This document shows, piece after piece, positions 33,559 through 41,855 of a stretch of DNA of 52,346 bases. Position 1 is the stretch's first letter; the number at the start of each line of letters is the position of its first letter. The stretch lies in NCBI GenBank assembly GCA_937900695.1, contig CALCFD010000021.1:1-52346 (forward strand). The letters are read 5' to 3'. Under the pieces are notes generated by a model that saw only the letters and a program-made list of their open reading frames with translations, ran no database searches and was not told the origin of the DNA. Position numbers and translations under genes: made by a program. Origin of the DNA: an uncultured Eubacterium sp. (lineage in GTDB: Bacteria > Bacillota > Clostridia > Peptostreptococcales > Anaerovoracaceae).

Positions 33559-35041
33559 TTATTTTTCTTTTTTACGTAAAACATATAATCCAGCACTTGA
33601 AGCTATTAATAATGCTACTAGCATCATTGGCGCTGTCTCATCACCTGTTTTAGGTTTATCCTTATCAGGAACTTCTTGTTTAGGTGTCTCCTCATTATCA
33701 GTAGGATGATCAGTATTGCTTAGATTATCTGGGTTTACGATAGGCGTATCAGGTTTATTTGTTGGATTATCGGTTTTTTGTATTGGAGTTTCTTTTTTCT
33801 CAAACTTCCATTTTCCTATAAACTTAATATTGCCATTTTCATCTAAAATATCTGCACTATCTACTTTATCTTTCTCATCATACCCTTCAAATTTCCATGT
33901 TCCATCTTCAACTTGTAATTCATTTTTTTTCAAGCTGTATTGCTGTAACTGTTGCTCTATCTATATACTTATCATCATCAATAGGTAATAGTTTATTAAC
34001 TTCTTTTGGTGTTTTTTACCATCTGTTAAACTAACAAATTCATAAACAATCGGATATTTATTTTTCTTTATATAAGTCATAAAATCAAGCTGATCTGTTG
34101 CCGGACTTTTTCCAATTACAAGACCTTCCTTCATCTTATCTAACAAAGTACATGTAGCAACTTTGTCTCTCCATGATGGGTGGTCAATATATATACCACC
34201 ACTATTACTAGATTTATATGTAGCTTTATTATTTAAAATTGTACCTCCATTCATAGTAAAGCTTGCTTTTCCTGATATTTCTCGTGAATAATTATCCCCT
34301 ACACTAGACCAATCTTGAAAATTTGATAGATATACTCCTCCACCACGTACCGCATGATTGTTTTCAATAATTCCGCCATGCATAATAAAGTTACCATGGT
34401 TTTCTAAAGAAATAGCTCCTCCAAACTGAGCTCCTCTCTCAATACCATTATTACGAATACTACTATCATCATTCATAATAATAGTATTATAGCTATATCC
34501 TGCTATTGCATTACCTTGCAATTGTGGAGCATTATTATTTTCTAATATACTTCCTGTATTTAACACAAGTTTTGCTCCATTTTTCTCAGCACCTGCACTT
34601 TTTCCCAAACTAATTATAGAATTACAGTGTTCTATATCTATATCTTTTCTATATGCTTTTCCATCTAATACTATGTTGCTAAGTGTTAAAGTATGATTCC
34701 CTTCAATTACTATCATATCTCCACCAGCATTTCTTTATATTTTGAATTTGGCTTATTTGATAAATCCCATTTTTCATCTTTTGTAATTTCAAAATTATTA
34801 TCTATTAGAATTATATCTCCGTCATTGATTAAAGATTAGCCTTATCAAATGTTTTTACACTAGTTTCCTTTGTAAGTCCATCATTGTTATCGTTTCCATC
34901 ATAGCTATTTAAATGTATATATCTTAACGACTTTTTACTATTACTATTTGTAAAAGCTTGTGAATATATTGGAAAACAACATGCTGCTAGCAGCATTGAC
35001 ATAACTAAAACTATAGCTAGCTTTTTATTAGCAAATTTCAT
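33559..35041 (-). pseudogene. Frameshifted sortase-anchored beta-helix surface protein
   Basis: The pieces form one gene of about 490 codons. An ATG at 35041 with GAGAGG seven bases upstream opens a signal peptide (KFANKKLAIVLVM... to SQAF). A right-handed beta-helix-like region follows (NGGTILNNKAT, HGGIIENNHAV repeats), then a Pro/Asp/Thr-rich stalk and a wall anchor PKTGD with hydrophobic span and RKKEK tail. Four single-base shifts break it, near 34831-34838, 34727-34742, 34012-34017 (A6) and 33923-33930 (A8). Restoring each gives continuous sense: KAN to SLINDGD, KYK to RNAGGD, DGKK to TPKEVNK, EKK to NELQVED. Neighbouring genes are intact, which argues against pervasive sequencing error. 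Slippage-based phase variation is possible at the A runs. Confidence 0.8.
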
Positions 35042-35233
35042 TTTCAATCCTCTCTGCGACTGTTTTCGCTTATAATACACAAATATACTTCCATAACATT
35101 TTAGCTGATGCCTTCTCCTTTGCCCTTTATACACTACCCTCCTTTTATTTTAAATTTATAGCATCAAGCCATTACTATATAATGTTAACATCTAATATAA
35201 TATTATCACTTTATATAAATAAAGTCCACTCTA

Positions 35234-35273
35234 CAAAAAAACAGCACTAATACATTAATTTAATTAGTGCTGT
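35234..35273 (-). terminator. Terminator of the VanY-like gene
   Basis: Perfect arms ACAGCACTAAT (35241-35251) and ATTAGTGCTGT (35263-35273), with T7 on the minus strand. Confidence 0.85.
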
Positions 35274-35282
35274 TTATAATTG

Positions 35283-36089
35283 CTATTTTTGAGGGCTATA
35301 TTTTACATATTTTACCCAATACTCTTCAAGAGATTTTATATTCTCATCATGGATAATTTTAGCTGCTTTCCTGCCAACATACGTTACATGCCATGATTCA
35401 TACGAATATCCCGTAACATCAGTAGTGTCTTTTCTATAACGCAAAGTAAATCCATACTTCCATGCATTTTCATGAAGCCATTTACAACTCTCAGTCTTTT
35501 CAAAATTATCAAAAGACCAATCTTCTGCAACTAAATCAAGTGCTCTTCCTGTGTGATGTTCGCTAAATCTTGGTCTAGAGCTATACTTATCAGCATACTT
35601 TCTACCAAATTCTTTTTTCATATTATTATAATATTTATTTTGTAAGTCAATACTTCTATATCCAGATCTAACATTTAAAACCAAGCCTTCCTTTTTAGCA
35701 TCTTCCGCCATCTTTTTATATGCTTTTACTGTTTTACTTGTAGCTTTTTGACCATTTACTATTTCTTCTAAATTTTTTGGAATATAATCTTTTCTTAGGG
35801 CAAAGTGTTTATTTATAAGCAAAATATCATCTTCTTCATCTGATTTGAGTATCTTCGTGTTTTCTTTGTAAGCCACCTTATCTATATCAGCTTCCACTCT
35901 CCAAATAACTTCTTCTTTTTCCAAGTCCGGATTTTTCTTTTGATATTCTTCATATCTTTGTTTATTTTCTTCATTGTAGTAATACGGTTCATTTGAGTTT
36001 TCTTCACTATTACAACTTGTAAATATCAAAGTAGTAACCGTAGCTAAAAACAAGAAAAACCCTATTAATTTTTTCGAATTTTTCAACAT
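35283..36089 (-). CDS. D-alanyl-D-alanine carboxypeptidase, M15B VanY-like lipoprotein
   Basis: Trims D-Ala from peptidoglycan stem peptides outside the membrane. Residues 1-26 form a signal sequence ending IFTSC, a plausible although not ideal lipobox with lipidated Cys26. The catalytic domain lies about 120-255, with the zinc ligands in SEHHTGRALDLV (His and Asp) and SWHVTYVG (His), and the family SGYRSID motif. At 268 residues it is normal for DacY/VanY-like proteins. No vanS/R/H/A genes are nearby, so a role in wall maturation rather than glycopeptide resistance is more likely. Confidence 0.9.
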   Translation of the reverse strand: MLKNSKKLIGFFLFLATVTTLIFTSCNSEENSNEPYYYNEENKQRYEEYQKKNPDLEKEEVIWRVEADIDKVAYKENTKILKSDEEDDILLINKHFALRKDYIPKNLEEIVNGQKATSKTVKAYKKMAEDAKKEGLVLNVRSGYRSIDLQNKYYNNMKKEFGRKYADKYSSRPRFSEHHTGRALDLVAEDWSFDNFEKTESCKWLHENAWKYGFTLRYRKDTTDVTGYSYESWHVTYVGRKAAKIIHDENIKSLEEYWVKYVKYSPQK

Positions 36090-36165
36090 ATATATTTTTC
36101 TCCTATCACCTAAAATAACGCTAGCTAATTATAACACTATCAAAAATAAATTAATAGAAAAAATT

Positions 36166-36234
36166 AAAAGAGGACCTTCGTGCTAATATGTATACAAAAT
36201 TCTGGATACATATCATACTTAGATCCTCTTTTTT
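36166..36234. terminator. Long hairpin terminator after rubrerythrin
   Basis: Outer arms AAAAGAGGA and TCCTCTTTT pair around an inner ATATGTATAC/GATACATAT stem. T-runs follow on both strands, so it can stop rubrerythrin transcripts on the minus strand and shield the VanY-like gene. Confidence 0.65.
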
Positions 36235-36270
36235 ATAAATGATATGACTAAAAAAACAAATAGATATTAA

Positions 36271-36816
36271 TTAATAATTTTCTTTTCTAACTTCAAAGTA
36301 GCTCTGCGGATGATTACAAGTTGGGCAAACTGTAGGTGCTTTTTTACCAAAATGTAAATGACCACAGTTACGACATTCCCATAAAACATCCTCGTCCTTT
36401 TCAAATACTCTTTCTGCTCTTACATTATCATAAAGAGCTCTATATCTCTTTTCATGTTCCTTTTCAACTGCCGCAACTAGTCTAAATCTAGCTGCTAATT
36501 GGTCAAATCCCTCTTCTTCAGCTTCTTTTGCGAATTTTTCGTACATATCAGTCCATTCATAATTTTCGCCTTCAGCTGCTGCTAATAAGTTTTCATCAGT
36601 AGTCCCAATACCTGAAAGTTCCTTAAACCATAGTTTAGCATGTTCTTTTTCATTTTCAGCAGTTTTTAAGAATATATTAGCAATCTGCTCAAATCCTTCT
36701 TTTTTAGCCTTGCTAGCAAAATATGTATACTTATTTCTAGCCTGACTTTCACCTGCAAACGCTTCCTTTAAATTTTTCTCTGTTTTAGTTCCTGCATATT
36801 TATTATTTTTGTCCAT
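36271..36816 (-). CDS. rbr: Rubrerythrin
   Basis: Non-haem diiron peroxidase that reduces H2O2 in anaerobes. The ferritin-like domain has paired ExxR/ExxH metal motifs (GESQARNKY, ENEKEHAKL, AVEKEHEKRY). The C-terminal rubredoxin-like domain has WECRNCGHLHFG and VCPTCNHP. Two adjacent ATG codons exist; the second (36816) sits seven bases from GGGAG and is preferred, giving 181 residues. The gene has a strong promoter and its own terminator. With the flavodiiron fusion it forms the oxidative-stress equipment of the window. Confidence 0.95.
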   Translation of the reverse strand: MDKNNKYAGTKTEKNLKEAFAGESQARNKYTYFASKAKKEGFEQIANIFLKTAENEKEHAKLWFKELSGIGTTDENLLAAAEGENYEWTDMYEKFAKEAEEEGFDQLAARFRLVAAVEKEHEKRYRALYDNVRAERVFEKDEDVLWECRNCGHLHFGKKAPTVCPTCNHPQSYFEVRKENY

Positions 36817-36864
36817 CATCCTTCTCCCTTCAGTTTTGAGTATAATAAATTTAACTGTTATTTA

Positions 36865-36892
36865 ATTATAACTCGATAATTTAACATATCAA
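36865..36892 (-). promoter_or_regulatory. Rubrerythrin promoter
   Basis: Minus-strand TTGATA (36887-36892), 16-base spacer, TATAAT (36865-36870). The -10 lies in the loose palindrome GTTATAATTAAATAAC; it is not a convincing PerR box. Confidence 0.6.
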
Positions 36893-37021
36893 AGACTTTT
36901 AGTTAATGTGACAATATACTTATAACTAAAAAATACTTGTAATATCTATGTAATTTCAATTTATTTTATCACTTTATACTTCTATACTTATGACAATACC
37001 TTAAAAAAAACTTAAAAACAC

Positions 37022-37050
37022 TTGAATAAATCAAGTATTTTCAATACAAT
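37022..37050 (+). promoter_or_regulatory. pssA-psd promoter
   Basis: TTGAAT (37022-37027), 17-base spacer, TACAAT (37045-37050). The -35 lies within ACTTGAATAAATCAAGT, a 6-bp inverted repeat that could be an operator. Confidence 0.65.
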
Positions 37051-37077
37051 AATAATATTGTAAATAGGAGGGAATAA

Positions 37078-37695
37078 ATGATCGGATTTTATAATTATAC
37101 AGTTATTTTAACTTATATGAGCTTAATAAGTTCAACTATCGGTATGTTCTTAGCAACTACAGGGCATTTTAAGTTAGCTCTTGTATGTCTTGCACTATCA
37201 GGACTTTTAGATATGTTTGATGGTAAGGTGGCTAGAACAAAAAAAGACCGAACTGATGATGAAAAGAGTTTTGGTATACAAATTGACTCCCTTTGCGATG
37301 TAGTATGCTTTGGAGCATTTCCAGTACTTCTAACTTATTGTATGGGTCTAAGAAGTCCTGTTGGTATTGCAATTTTAGCATTTTACGCAGTTGCAGGAGT
37401 AATTAGACTAGGCTATTACAATGTCATGGAGGCAAAGCGTCAGGAACAAACTAGTGAAAATAGGAAATTTTATAGTGGTCTACCTATCACATCTATCTCA
37501 ATTATATTACCTTTAGTGTGTTTAGTAGGTGGTTACTTTTTCCACAACTTTGTATTGCTTCTACACTGTACTATGCTTGCTGTAGGTATGCTATTTATCA
37601 TAGATTTTAAGATGCCAAAACCAAAGAATACAACTCTTGCAATTTTAATTGCTATTGTAACATTGGCATTACTAAAAATCTTCCATATTATTTAA
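37078..37695 (+). CDS. pssA: CDP-diacylglycerol-serine O-phosphatidyltransferase
   Basis: Integral membrane enzyme making phosphatidylserine. The CDP-alcohol phosphotransferase signature is near residues 44-70: DMFDGKVARTKKD continuing to GIQIDSLCD (DGx2AR...Gx3Dx3D). About five to six hydrophobic spans follow. At 205 residues it is the Gram-positive type. The start follows AGGAGGG. It is ten bases upstream of psd, so the pair makes phosphatidylethanolamine. Confidence 0.93.
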   Translation: MIGFYNYTVILTYMSLISSTIGMFLATTGHFKLALVCLALSGLLDMFDGKVARTKKDRTDDEKSFGIQIDSLCDVVCFGAFPVLLTYCMGLRSPVGIAILAFYAVAGVIRLGYYNVMEAKRQEQTSENRKFYSGLPITSISIILPLVCLVGGYFFHNFVLLLHCTMLAVGMLFIIDFKMPKPKNTTLAILIAIVTLALLKIFHII

Positions 37696-37705
37696 GGGTG
37701 ATAAT

Positions 37706-38578
37706 ATGAAATATGCAGATAGAAACCAAAATAGATGGGAAGATTCAACTTCTCAAGATAAACTACTTAAAGGTTTATACAATAATATCTTTGGCAGAAT
37801 TTTAATCAAAATACTCATAAATCCTATCTTTTCAAAAATAGGTGGAGCATTTTTATCTACTCCATTATCAAAACCTATGATTTCTAGCTTTGTAAAAAAA
37901 CATAATATAGATCTTGATAAATGCACTACCAAAAGATTTTCTTGCTATAACAATTTTTTTACAAGACAGCTAAAAGATGAATATCTAAACATAGATATGT
38001 CAGAAGATGCTTTTATAAGTCCTTGTGATAGTAAATTATATGTATCGCCAATTACTAAAACTGGTCTATTTCATATAAAAAACACAGACTATACACTAGA
38101 TACTTTGCTAAAAAACACGTCTCTTGCAGATGAATTTATTGGTGGTAATGCATTTATCTTTAGACTTACAGTAGATGACTATCATAGATATTGCTACCCT
38201 GATAATGGGATAAAGTCAGATAATATCAAAATCAAAGGAGTCTTACATACTGTAAATCCAATAGCTAATGATATTTACCCCATATACAAAGAAAACTCTA
38301 GAGAGTATTGCACCATAGAAACAGAAAATTTTGGTAAAATAATCATTATGGAAGTAGGTGCTCTAATGGTAGGAAAAATAAACAATCACCATGGTGCTGG
38401 TAAAGTTTTAAAAGGAACAGAAAAGGGCATGTTTGAGTTTGGAGGTTCTACCATCATAGTTTTGACTCAAAAAGATACTGTAATAATAGATAATGATATA
38501 TCAAATAATTCAGTTGACGGTTATGAAACCATAGTTTCAATCGGTGAAAGAATCGCAATAAAAAAGGCTCTTTATTGA
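37706..38578 (+). CDS. psd: Phosphatidylserine decarboxylase proenzyme
   Basis: Pyruvoyl enzyme converting phosphatidylserine to phosphatidylethanolamine. The self-cleavage site is Gly-Ser in FEFGGSTIIVL near the C-terminus (GGST in place of the usual LGST), and the family HHGAGKVLKG and VDDYHRYCYP blocks are present. At 290 residues it resembles the clostridial subfamily. Its last codons form half of a 24-bp palindrome shared with the convergent SUFU gene. Confidence 0.94.
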   Translation: MKYADRNQNRWEDSTSQDKLLKGLYNNIFGRILIKILINPIFSKIGGAFLSTPLSKPMISSFVKKHNIDLDKCTTKRFSCYNNFFTRQLKDEYLNIDMSEDAFISPCDSKLYVSPITKTGLFHIKNTDYTLDTLLKNTSLADEFIGGNAFIFRLTVDDYHRYCYPDNGIKSDNIKIKGVLHTVNPIANDIYPIYKENSREYCTIETENFGKIIIMEVGALMVGKINNHHGAGKVLKGTEKGMFEFGGSTIIVLTQKDTVIIDNDISNNSVDGYETIVSIGERIAIKKALY

Positions 38579-38600
38579 GCCTTTTTTATTGCGATTCTTT
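38547..38600. terminator. Perfect 24-bp palindromic terminator shared by two convergent genes
   Basis: Arms 38547-38570 and 38577-38600 are exact reverse complements around the 6-base loop TTTATT. The core AAAAAAGGCTC/GAGCCTTTTTT gives a terminator in both directions. Both flanking genes end inside it: the psd stop is at 38576-38578 and the SUFU gene stop at 38586-38588. Confidence 0.9.
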
Positions 38601-39677
38601 TTTTATATTTTTCCACTGACTAAATCTTTTATCTAATACCTCTTCCATTTCAAGATAATATTGTTCATCAAAAGGAACAAATAAATATGCCTCATCTTTA
38701 AATTCTTCACAGTTGTATTTTTCTTCACCAAAGTAATCATATGCATGTTTATCTATATCCATAGGATAGTATATATCTTGACTGTCGCCATAATAATACT
38801 TAGAAAACTCTCTAGCCTCATCTGTAAAATACGAAAGAAGCATCACTCCTTTAAGCTTTTTATATATAAATATCCTTAAATCCTCATCTTTTAAATCATT
38901 GTGTGCTAAAACATAGTCGTCATATTTTTTATTTAATTTTTCACTCCACAAATTACGTTTTTTAGCCCATCTTAAATAAATAGCCATGTGATTAAATGCA
39001 ACCATACGATTTAATTTAATCTCTTTTCGGTTCATATTTCCATAATGCCATATGCCATCATCTAAAACCTCAGAATACTTCATTTCTCCCAAAGCACTAT
39101 ATCTCACAGGATTAACAATATGACTTACCTTATCCATAATACTAATCAAAGCCTCTGCACCATATTTTTGTTTATATTCAAGTTCCTCAATATATATTGG
39201 AACAATCTGATAAAAATTAACCTCATTGCCATTTTCAAGTGGCATTACAATACTCTCATCAGTTGACATTTGAGGTTCAACAAGAATTACCGCTGATAAA
39301 TCAGTCATATTATTATAAGGAATTTGATTATCTACAGTTTGCCCCCAAGCTATCCATCCTCCTCTTTTAGTTGCAATATAAATAATTTTTTTTAGTAAAT
39401 TTATAGGCCAGCTCCATATTGGGTCACTATCGTATAATTGCCAACCATTAGGAAGAGTTATCATAAGTTCCGCATATTCTAAATTTATTCCTCTAAACTC
39501 ATATGGTACATCCATAGTATGCTTACTCATACCTAAAGTTATCAATGTGTAAAAATCATTTTCCTCAGTAGGTTTTATAATACCTATATCAACCTTAGGT
39601 CCAAATGGATTTCTATCCTCCCACACTTTATCAATTTTACCAAAATATTTTTCTATATGTCTGACTACCAAATTCAT
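38586..39677 (-). CDS. Suppressor-of-fused (SUFU) domain protein
   Basis: A 363-residue soluble protein. Residues 1-195 match the bacterial SUFU fold (VVRHIEKYFGKI, TLITLGMSKHTMDVP, YAELMITLPNGWQ, PIYIEELEYKQKYGAE). Bacterial SUFU proteins have no settled enzymatic role; some are immunity proteins of polymorphic toxins. The C-terminal 165 residues are less typical. Its start overlaps the aldolase stop by four bases (ATGA type), so it is the third gene of an alcohol dehydrogenase-aldolase-SUFU operon, an unusual setting. It ends within the shared palindromic terminator. Confidence 0.8.
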   Translation of the reverse strand: MNLVVRHIEKYFGKIDKVWEDRNPFGPKVDIGIIKPTEENDFYTLITLGMSKHTMDVPYEFRGINLEYAELMITLPNGWQLYDSDPIWSWPINLLKKIIYIATKRGGWIAWGQTVDNQIPYNNMTDLSAVILVEPQMSTDESIVMPLENGNEVNFYQIVPIYIEELEYKQKYGAEALISIMDKVSHIVNPVRYSALGEMKYSEVLDDGIWHYGNMNRKEIKLNRMVAFNHMAIYLRWAKKRNLWSEKLNKKYDDYVLAHNDLKDEDLRIFIYKKLKGVMLLSYFTDEAREFSKYYYGDSQDIYYPMDIDKHAYDYFGEEKYNCEEFKDEAYLFVPFDEQYYLEMEEVLDKRFSQWKNIKKESQ

Positions 39678-40447
39678 CTTTTAATATCCTCCAAAATTTG
39701 GCGATAAGTTGAAATTAAAGTTAAAAGATCGATGCCCACAATAGCATTATCAAAGCCTTGCTCTAATTTTTCATTAGCTTCATTGGCATCGTGACAAAAG
39801 ATAAATGACATCTTGCCAGCTTTCTTACAAGCTCTTACTACTCTATCTATTTCCTTTAAAAATTCTGGATTTTTAAATTGACCTGGCATATTCATAGCAA
39901 TTGATAAATCATTTGGACCAACCATAATACCATCAACCCCATCTATATCTACAATTTCTTCAATCTGGTTTAGACATTCGACAGTTTCACACTGCAATAT
40001 TAAAAGATTGTCTTCGTTGGCATCTTTCATATAACCTTTAAGGCCATTATCATAGACAGAGTCATGCCCCCATTTACCATCTCTTGTCATACAGTATCCT
40101 CTTTCGCCTACAGGCCTATATTTAGCATATGATACAAGTTCTCGAACCTGATCAACCGTCTTAATACATGGAACAATAAGCCCCTTAACTCCAATATCTA
40201 ATCCCTGTAAAATCGCAGGACGAGTAATAGAATTTACCCTCATTAGAGGTGTTATTCCTGCAGCATTGGCAGCAGTAACATATGTAGCTGCCTCACTAAT
40301 ATCAACCGGACAATGCTCCATATCAATTACTATAAACTCCATACCTGAAATACCTATAGCTTCTATAGCTTCCATACTCTTCATGTGAGTAAAAGTGCCT
40401 ACAGTTTTCTTCTTATTTTTAAAATTTTCAATAATGTTATTTTTCAT
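39674..40447 (-). CDS. HpcH/HpaI-family class II aldolase
   Basis: A 257-residue TIM-barrel enzyme of the HpcH/HpaI family, which cleaves or forms 2-keto-4-hydroxy acids with a divalent metal and pyruvate. Family features are the catalytic region IVIDMEHCPVD near residue 40, MRVNS, the phosphate/keto-acid region GERGYC, and the metal ligands Glu in LQCETVEC and Asp in IMVGPNDLSI. The substrate is not predictable. It lies between the alcohol dehydrogenase and SUFU genes in one operon. Confidence 0.9.
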   Translation of the reverse strand: MKNNIIENFKNKKKTVGTFTHMKSMEAIEAIGISGMEFIVIDMEHCPVDISEAATYVTAANAAGITPLMRVNSITRPAILQGLDIGVKGLIVPCIKTVDQVRELVSYAKYRPVGERGYCMTRDGKWGHDSVYDNGLKGYMKDANEDNLLILQCETVECLNQIEEIVDIDGVDGIMVGPNDLSIAMNMPGQFKNPEFLKEIDRVVRACKKAGKMSFIFCHDANEANEKLEQGFDNAIVGIDLLTLISTYRQILEDIKR

Positions 40448-40462
40448 TATAATCCTTTCTAC

Positions 40463-41620
40463 TTATAAGGCGTTCTTAAACACCTCTTCAATTTCTTTAC
40501 TGTTTAATGGAACATATCCTAAAGCAAGTCTCTTTTCACATTTTACTGCCATCTTAGTTATATTTTCTTCATCTATACCAACTTCTTTAAGTTTTGTTGG
40601 CATGCCTAAAGACACAAAAAACTCTGCTGTTTTATTTATACCTTTATTGGCCATTTCATATTTATCTTCCATCATAGGAACATTCCATACATTATGCGCA
40701 AATTCACAAAATTTATCTACTGTATCTTTATTTAAAACTTTTCGCATCCAATGAGGCGTCATAATAGCTAAACCTACGCCATGGGTAATATCATAAAATG
40801 CTGAAAGCTCGTGTTCCATAGGATGAACTGACCACCCAACTTCATTACCAAGTTTCAAAAAATCATTTATAGCCCATGAACTTGCCCACATCAAATTTGC
40901 TCTTGCTTCATAGTTTTGTGGATCTTCCAAGGCTATTGGTGCAAAGTGAATTACAGTTTTCATAAGAGCCTCACATACTCTAGAATGAATAAATGAATTT
41001 ACATTTGAAAAATAACTTTCCATAATATGAGATAAAATATCAGCAGAGCCTGAACCTGTCTGGTACTTATTTACCGTCATAGTATAGCTTGGATCCAAAA
41101 TGGCTGCTACAGGTCTTAGAAGTTCGTTTCTAGTTCCTATTTTTTCATTGATCTTAATATTTGAAATAACAGCAATTTTATCCATTTCTGATCCTGTTGC
41201 TGCAAGAGTTAATACTGCAATAACCGGAAGAGCATCTTTAATCTTATTTGGATCTTCAACTATATCCCAAGGCTCACCATCATATTTGGCTGCAGCTGCT
41301 ATAGCCTTAGAACAATCAATAGTAGAACCTCCTCCTATAGGGATTAGAATATCTATCTTTTCTTTTCTGCAAATTTCAGCTCCCTTTGCAACTGTCTCAA
41401 TTTTAGGATTTGGTTCAACTCCACCAAGTTCAAAAATTTCAATTCCTGCATTTTTTAAATATTTACTAGCTTCATCAAATATACCATTTTTCTTAACGCT
41501 ACCACCGCCATATACAATTAAAGCTTTATTACCATATTTTATCGCTTCTTTACCTATATTTTCAATCTGTCCTTTCCCAAAATACACTGTTGTTGGTATT
41601 GTATATACAAAATTATTCAT
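40463..41620 (-). CDS. Iron-containing alcohol dehydrogenase (butanol dehydrogenase type)
   Basis: Group III dehydrogenase reducing aldehydes with NAD(P)H. The cofactor-binding GGGSTIDCSKAIA is near residue 94. Metal ligands lie in SADILSHIMES and in HPMEHELSAFYDITHGVGLAI (two His). The 385-residue length matches clostridial BdhA/YqdH. It is the first gene of the operon and lies back-to-back with the pan operon promoter. The substrate is uncertain; acetaldehyde, butyraldehyde or methylglyoxal are possible. Confidence 0.9.
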   Translation of the reverse strand: MNNFVYTIPTTVYFGKGQIENIGKEAIKYGNKALIVYGGGSVKKNGIFDEASKYLKNAGIEIFELGGVEPNPKIETVAKGAEICRKEKIDILIPIGGGSTIDCSKAIAAAAKYDGEPWDIVEDPNKIKDALPVIAVLTLAATGSEMDKIAVISNIKINEKIGTRNELLRPVAAILDPSYTMTVNKYQTGSGSADILSHIMESYFSNVNSFIHSRVCEALMKTVIHFAPIALEDPQNYEARANLMWASSWAINDFLKLGNEVGWSVHPMEHELSAFYDITHGVGLAIMTPHWMRKVLNKDTVDKFCEFAHNVWNVPMMEDKYEMANKGINKTAEFFVSLGMPTKLKEVGIDEENITKMAVKCEKRLALGYVPLNSKEIEEVFKNAL

Positions 41621-41656
41621 AAGTTACCTTCTTTCTCTTTTTATACACCTATATTC

Positions 41657-41714
41657 ATTTTACTAAATTTATTTTAATTTGTCACTTTACAAATAAAGCT
41701 TGCAGTATTATATT
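41657..41714. promoter_or_regulatory. Abutting divergent promoters (alcohol dehydrogenase / pan operon)
   Basis: Minus strand: GTGACA (41680-41685), 17 bases, TAAAAT (41657-41662). Plus strand: TTTACA (41686-41691), 17 bases, TATATT (41709-41714). The two -35 boxes touch with no base between them. Confidence 0.6.
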
Positions 41715-41721
41715 GATAGAT

Positions 41722-41798
41722 GGATAGTATTCGAGACGAAACTGTACCACATTTATTTTATTTTTAATCACAGAGGATTGTATAATAAACGATACCTC
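41722..41798 (+). ncRNA. Tandem pan-motif RNA (orphan riboswitch candidate)
   Basis: Two consecutive hairpins have the same architecture. Hairpin 1 (41722-41748): GG/CC, bulged A46 on the 3' side, five pairs ATAGT/ACTGT, bulged A29 on the 5' side, then TTCG/CGAA and loop AGA. Hairpin 2 (41773-41798): GAGG/CCTC, bulged A94, ATTGT/ACGAT, bulged A82, closing pair and small loop. A stem with two conserved bulged adenines, often in tandem, upstream of pantothenate genes is the description of the pan RNA motif. It starts just after the promoter and 58 bases before panG. The ligand is unknown. Confidence 0.82.
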
Positions 41799-41855
41799 AT
41801 TTCTAGCTATGCAAATTCAAGAAACTGTCGCTACCTTAGGAAAGGAGTGATCAGT

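Noticed and set aside
33559..35041. Three separate genes for the surface-protein fragments
   Set aside because: Only the first has a ribosome site and signal peptide, only the last an anchor, and single-base corrections join them in sense.
36860..36895. PerR operator at the rubrerythrin promoter
   Set aside because: GTTATAATTAAATAAC matches only one half of the PerR consensus; the second half fails at most positions.
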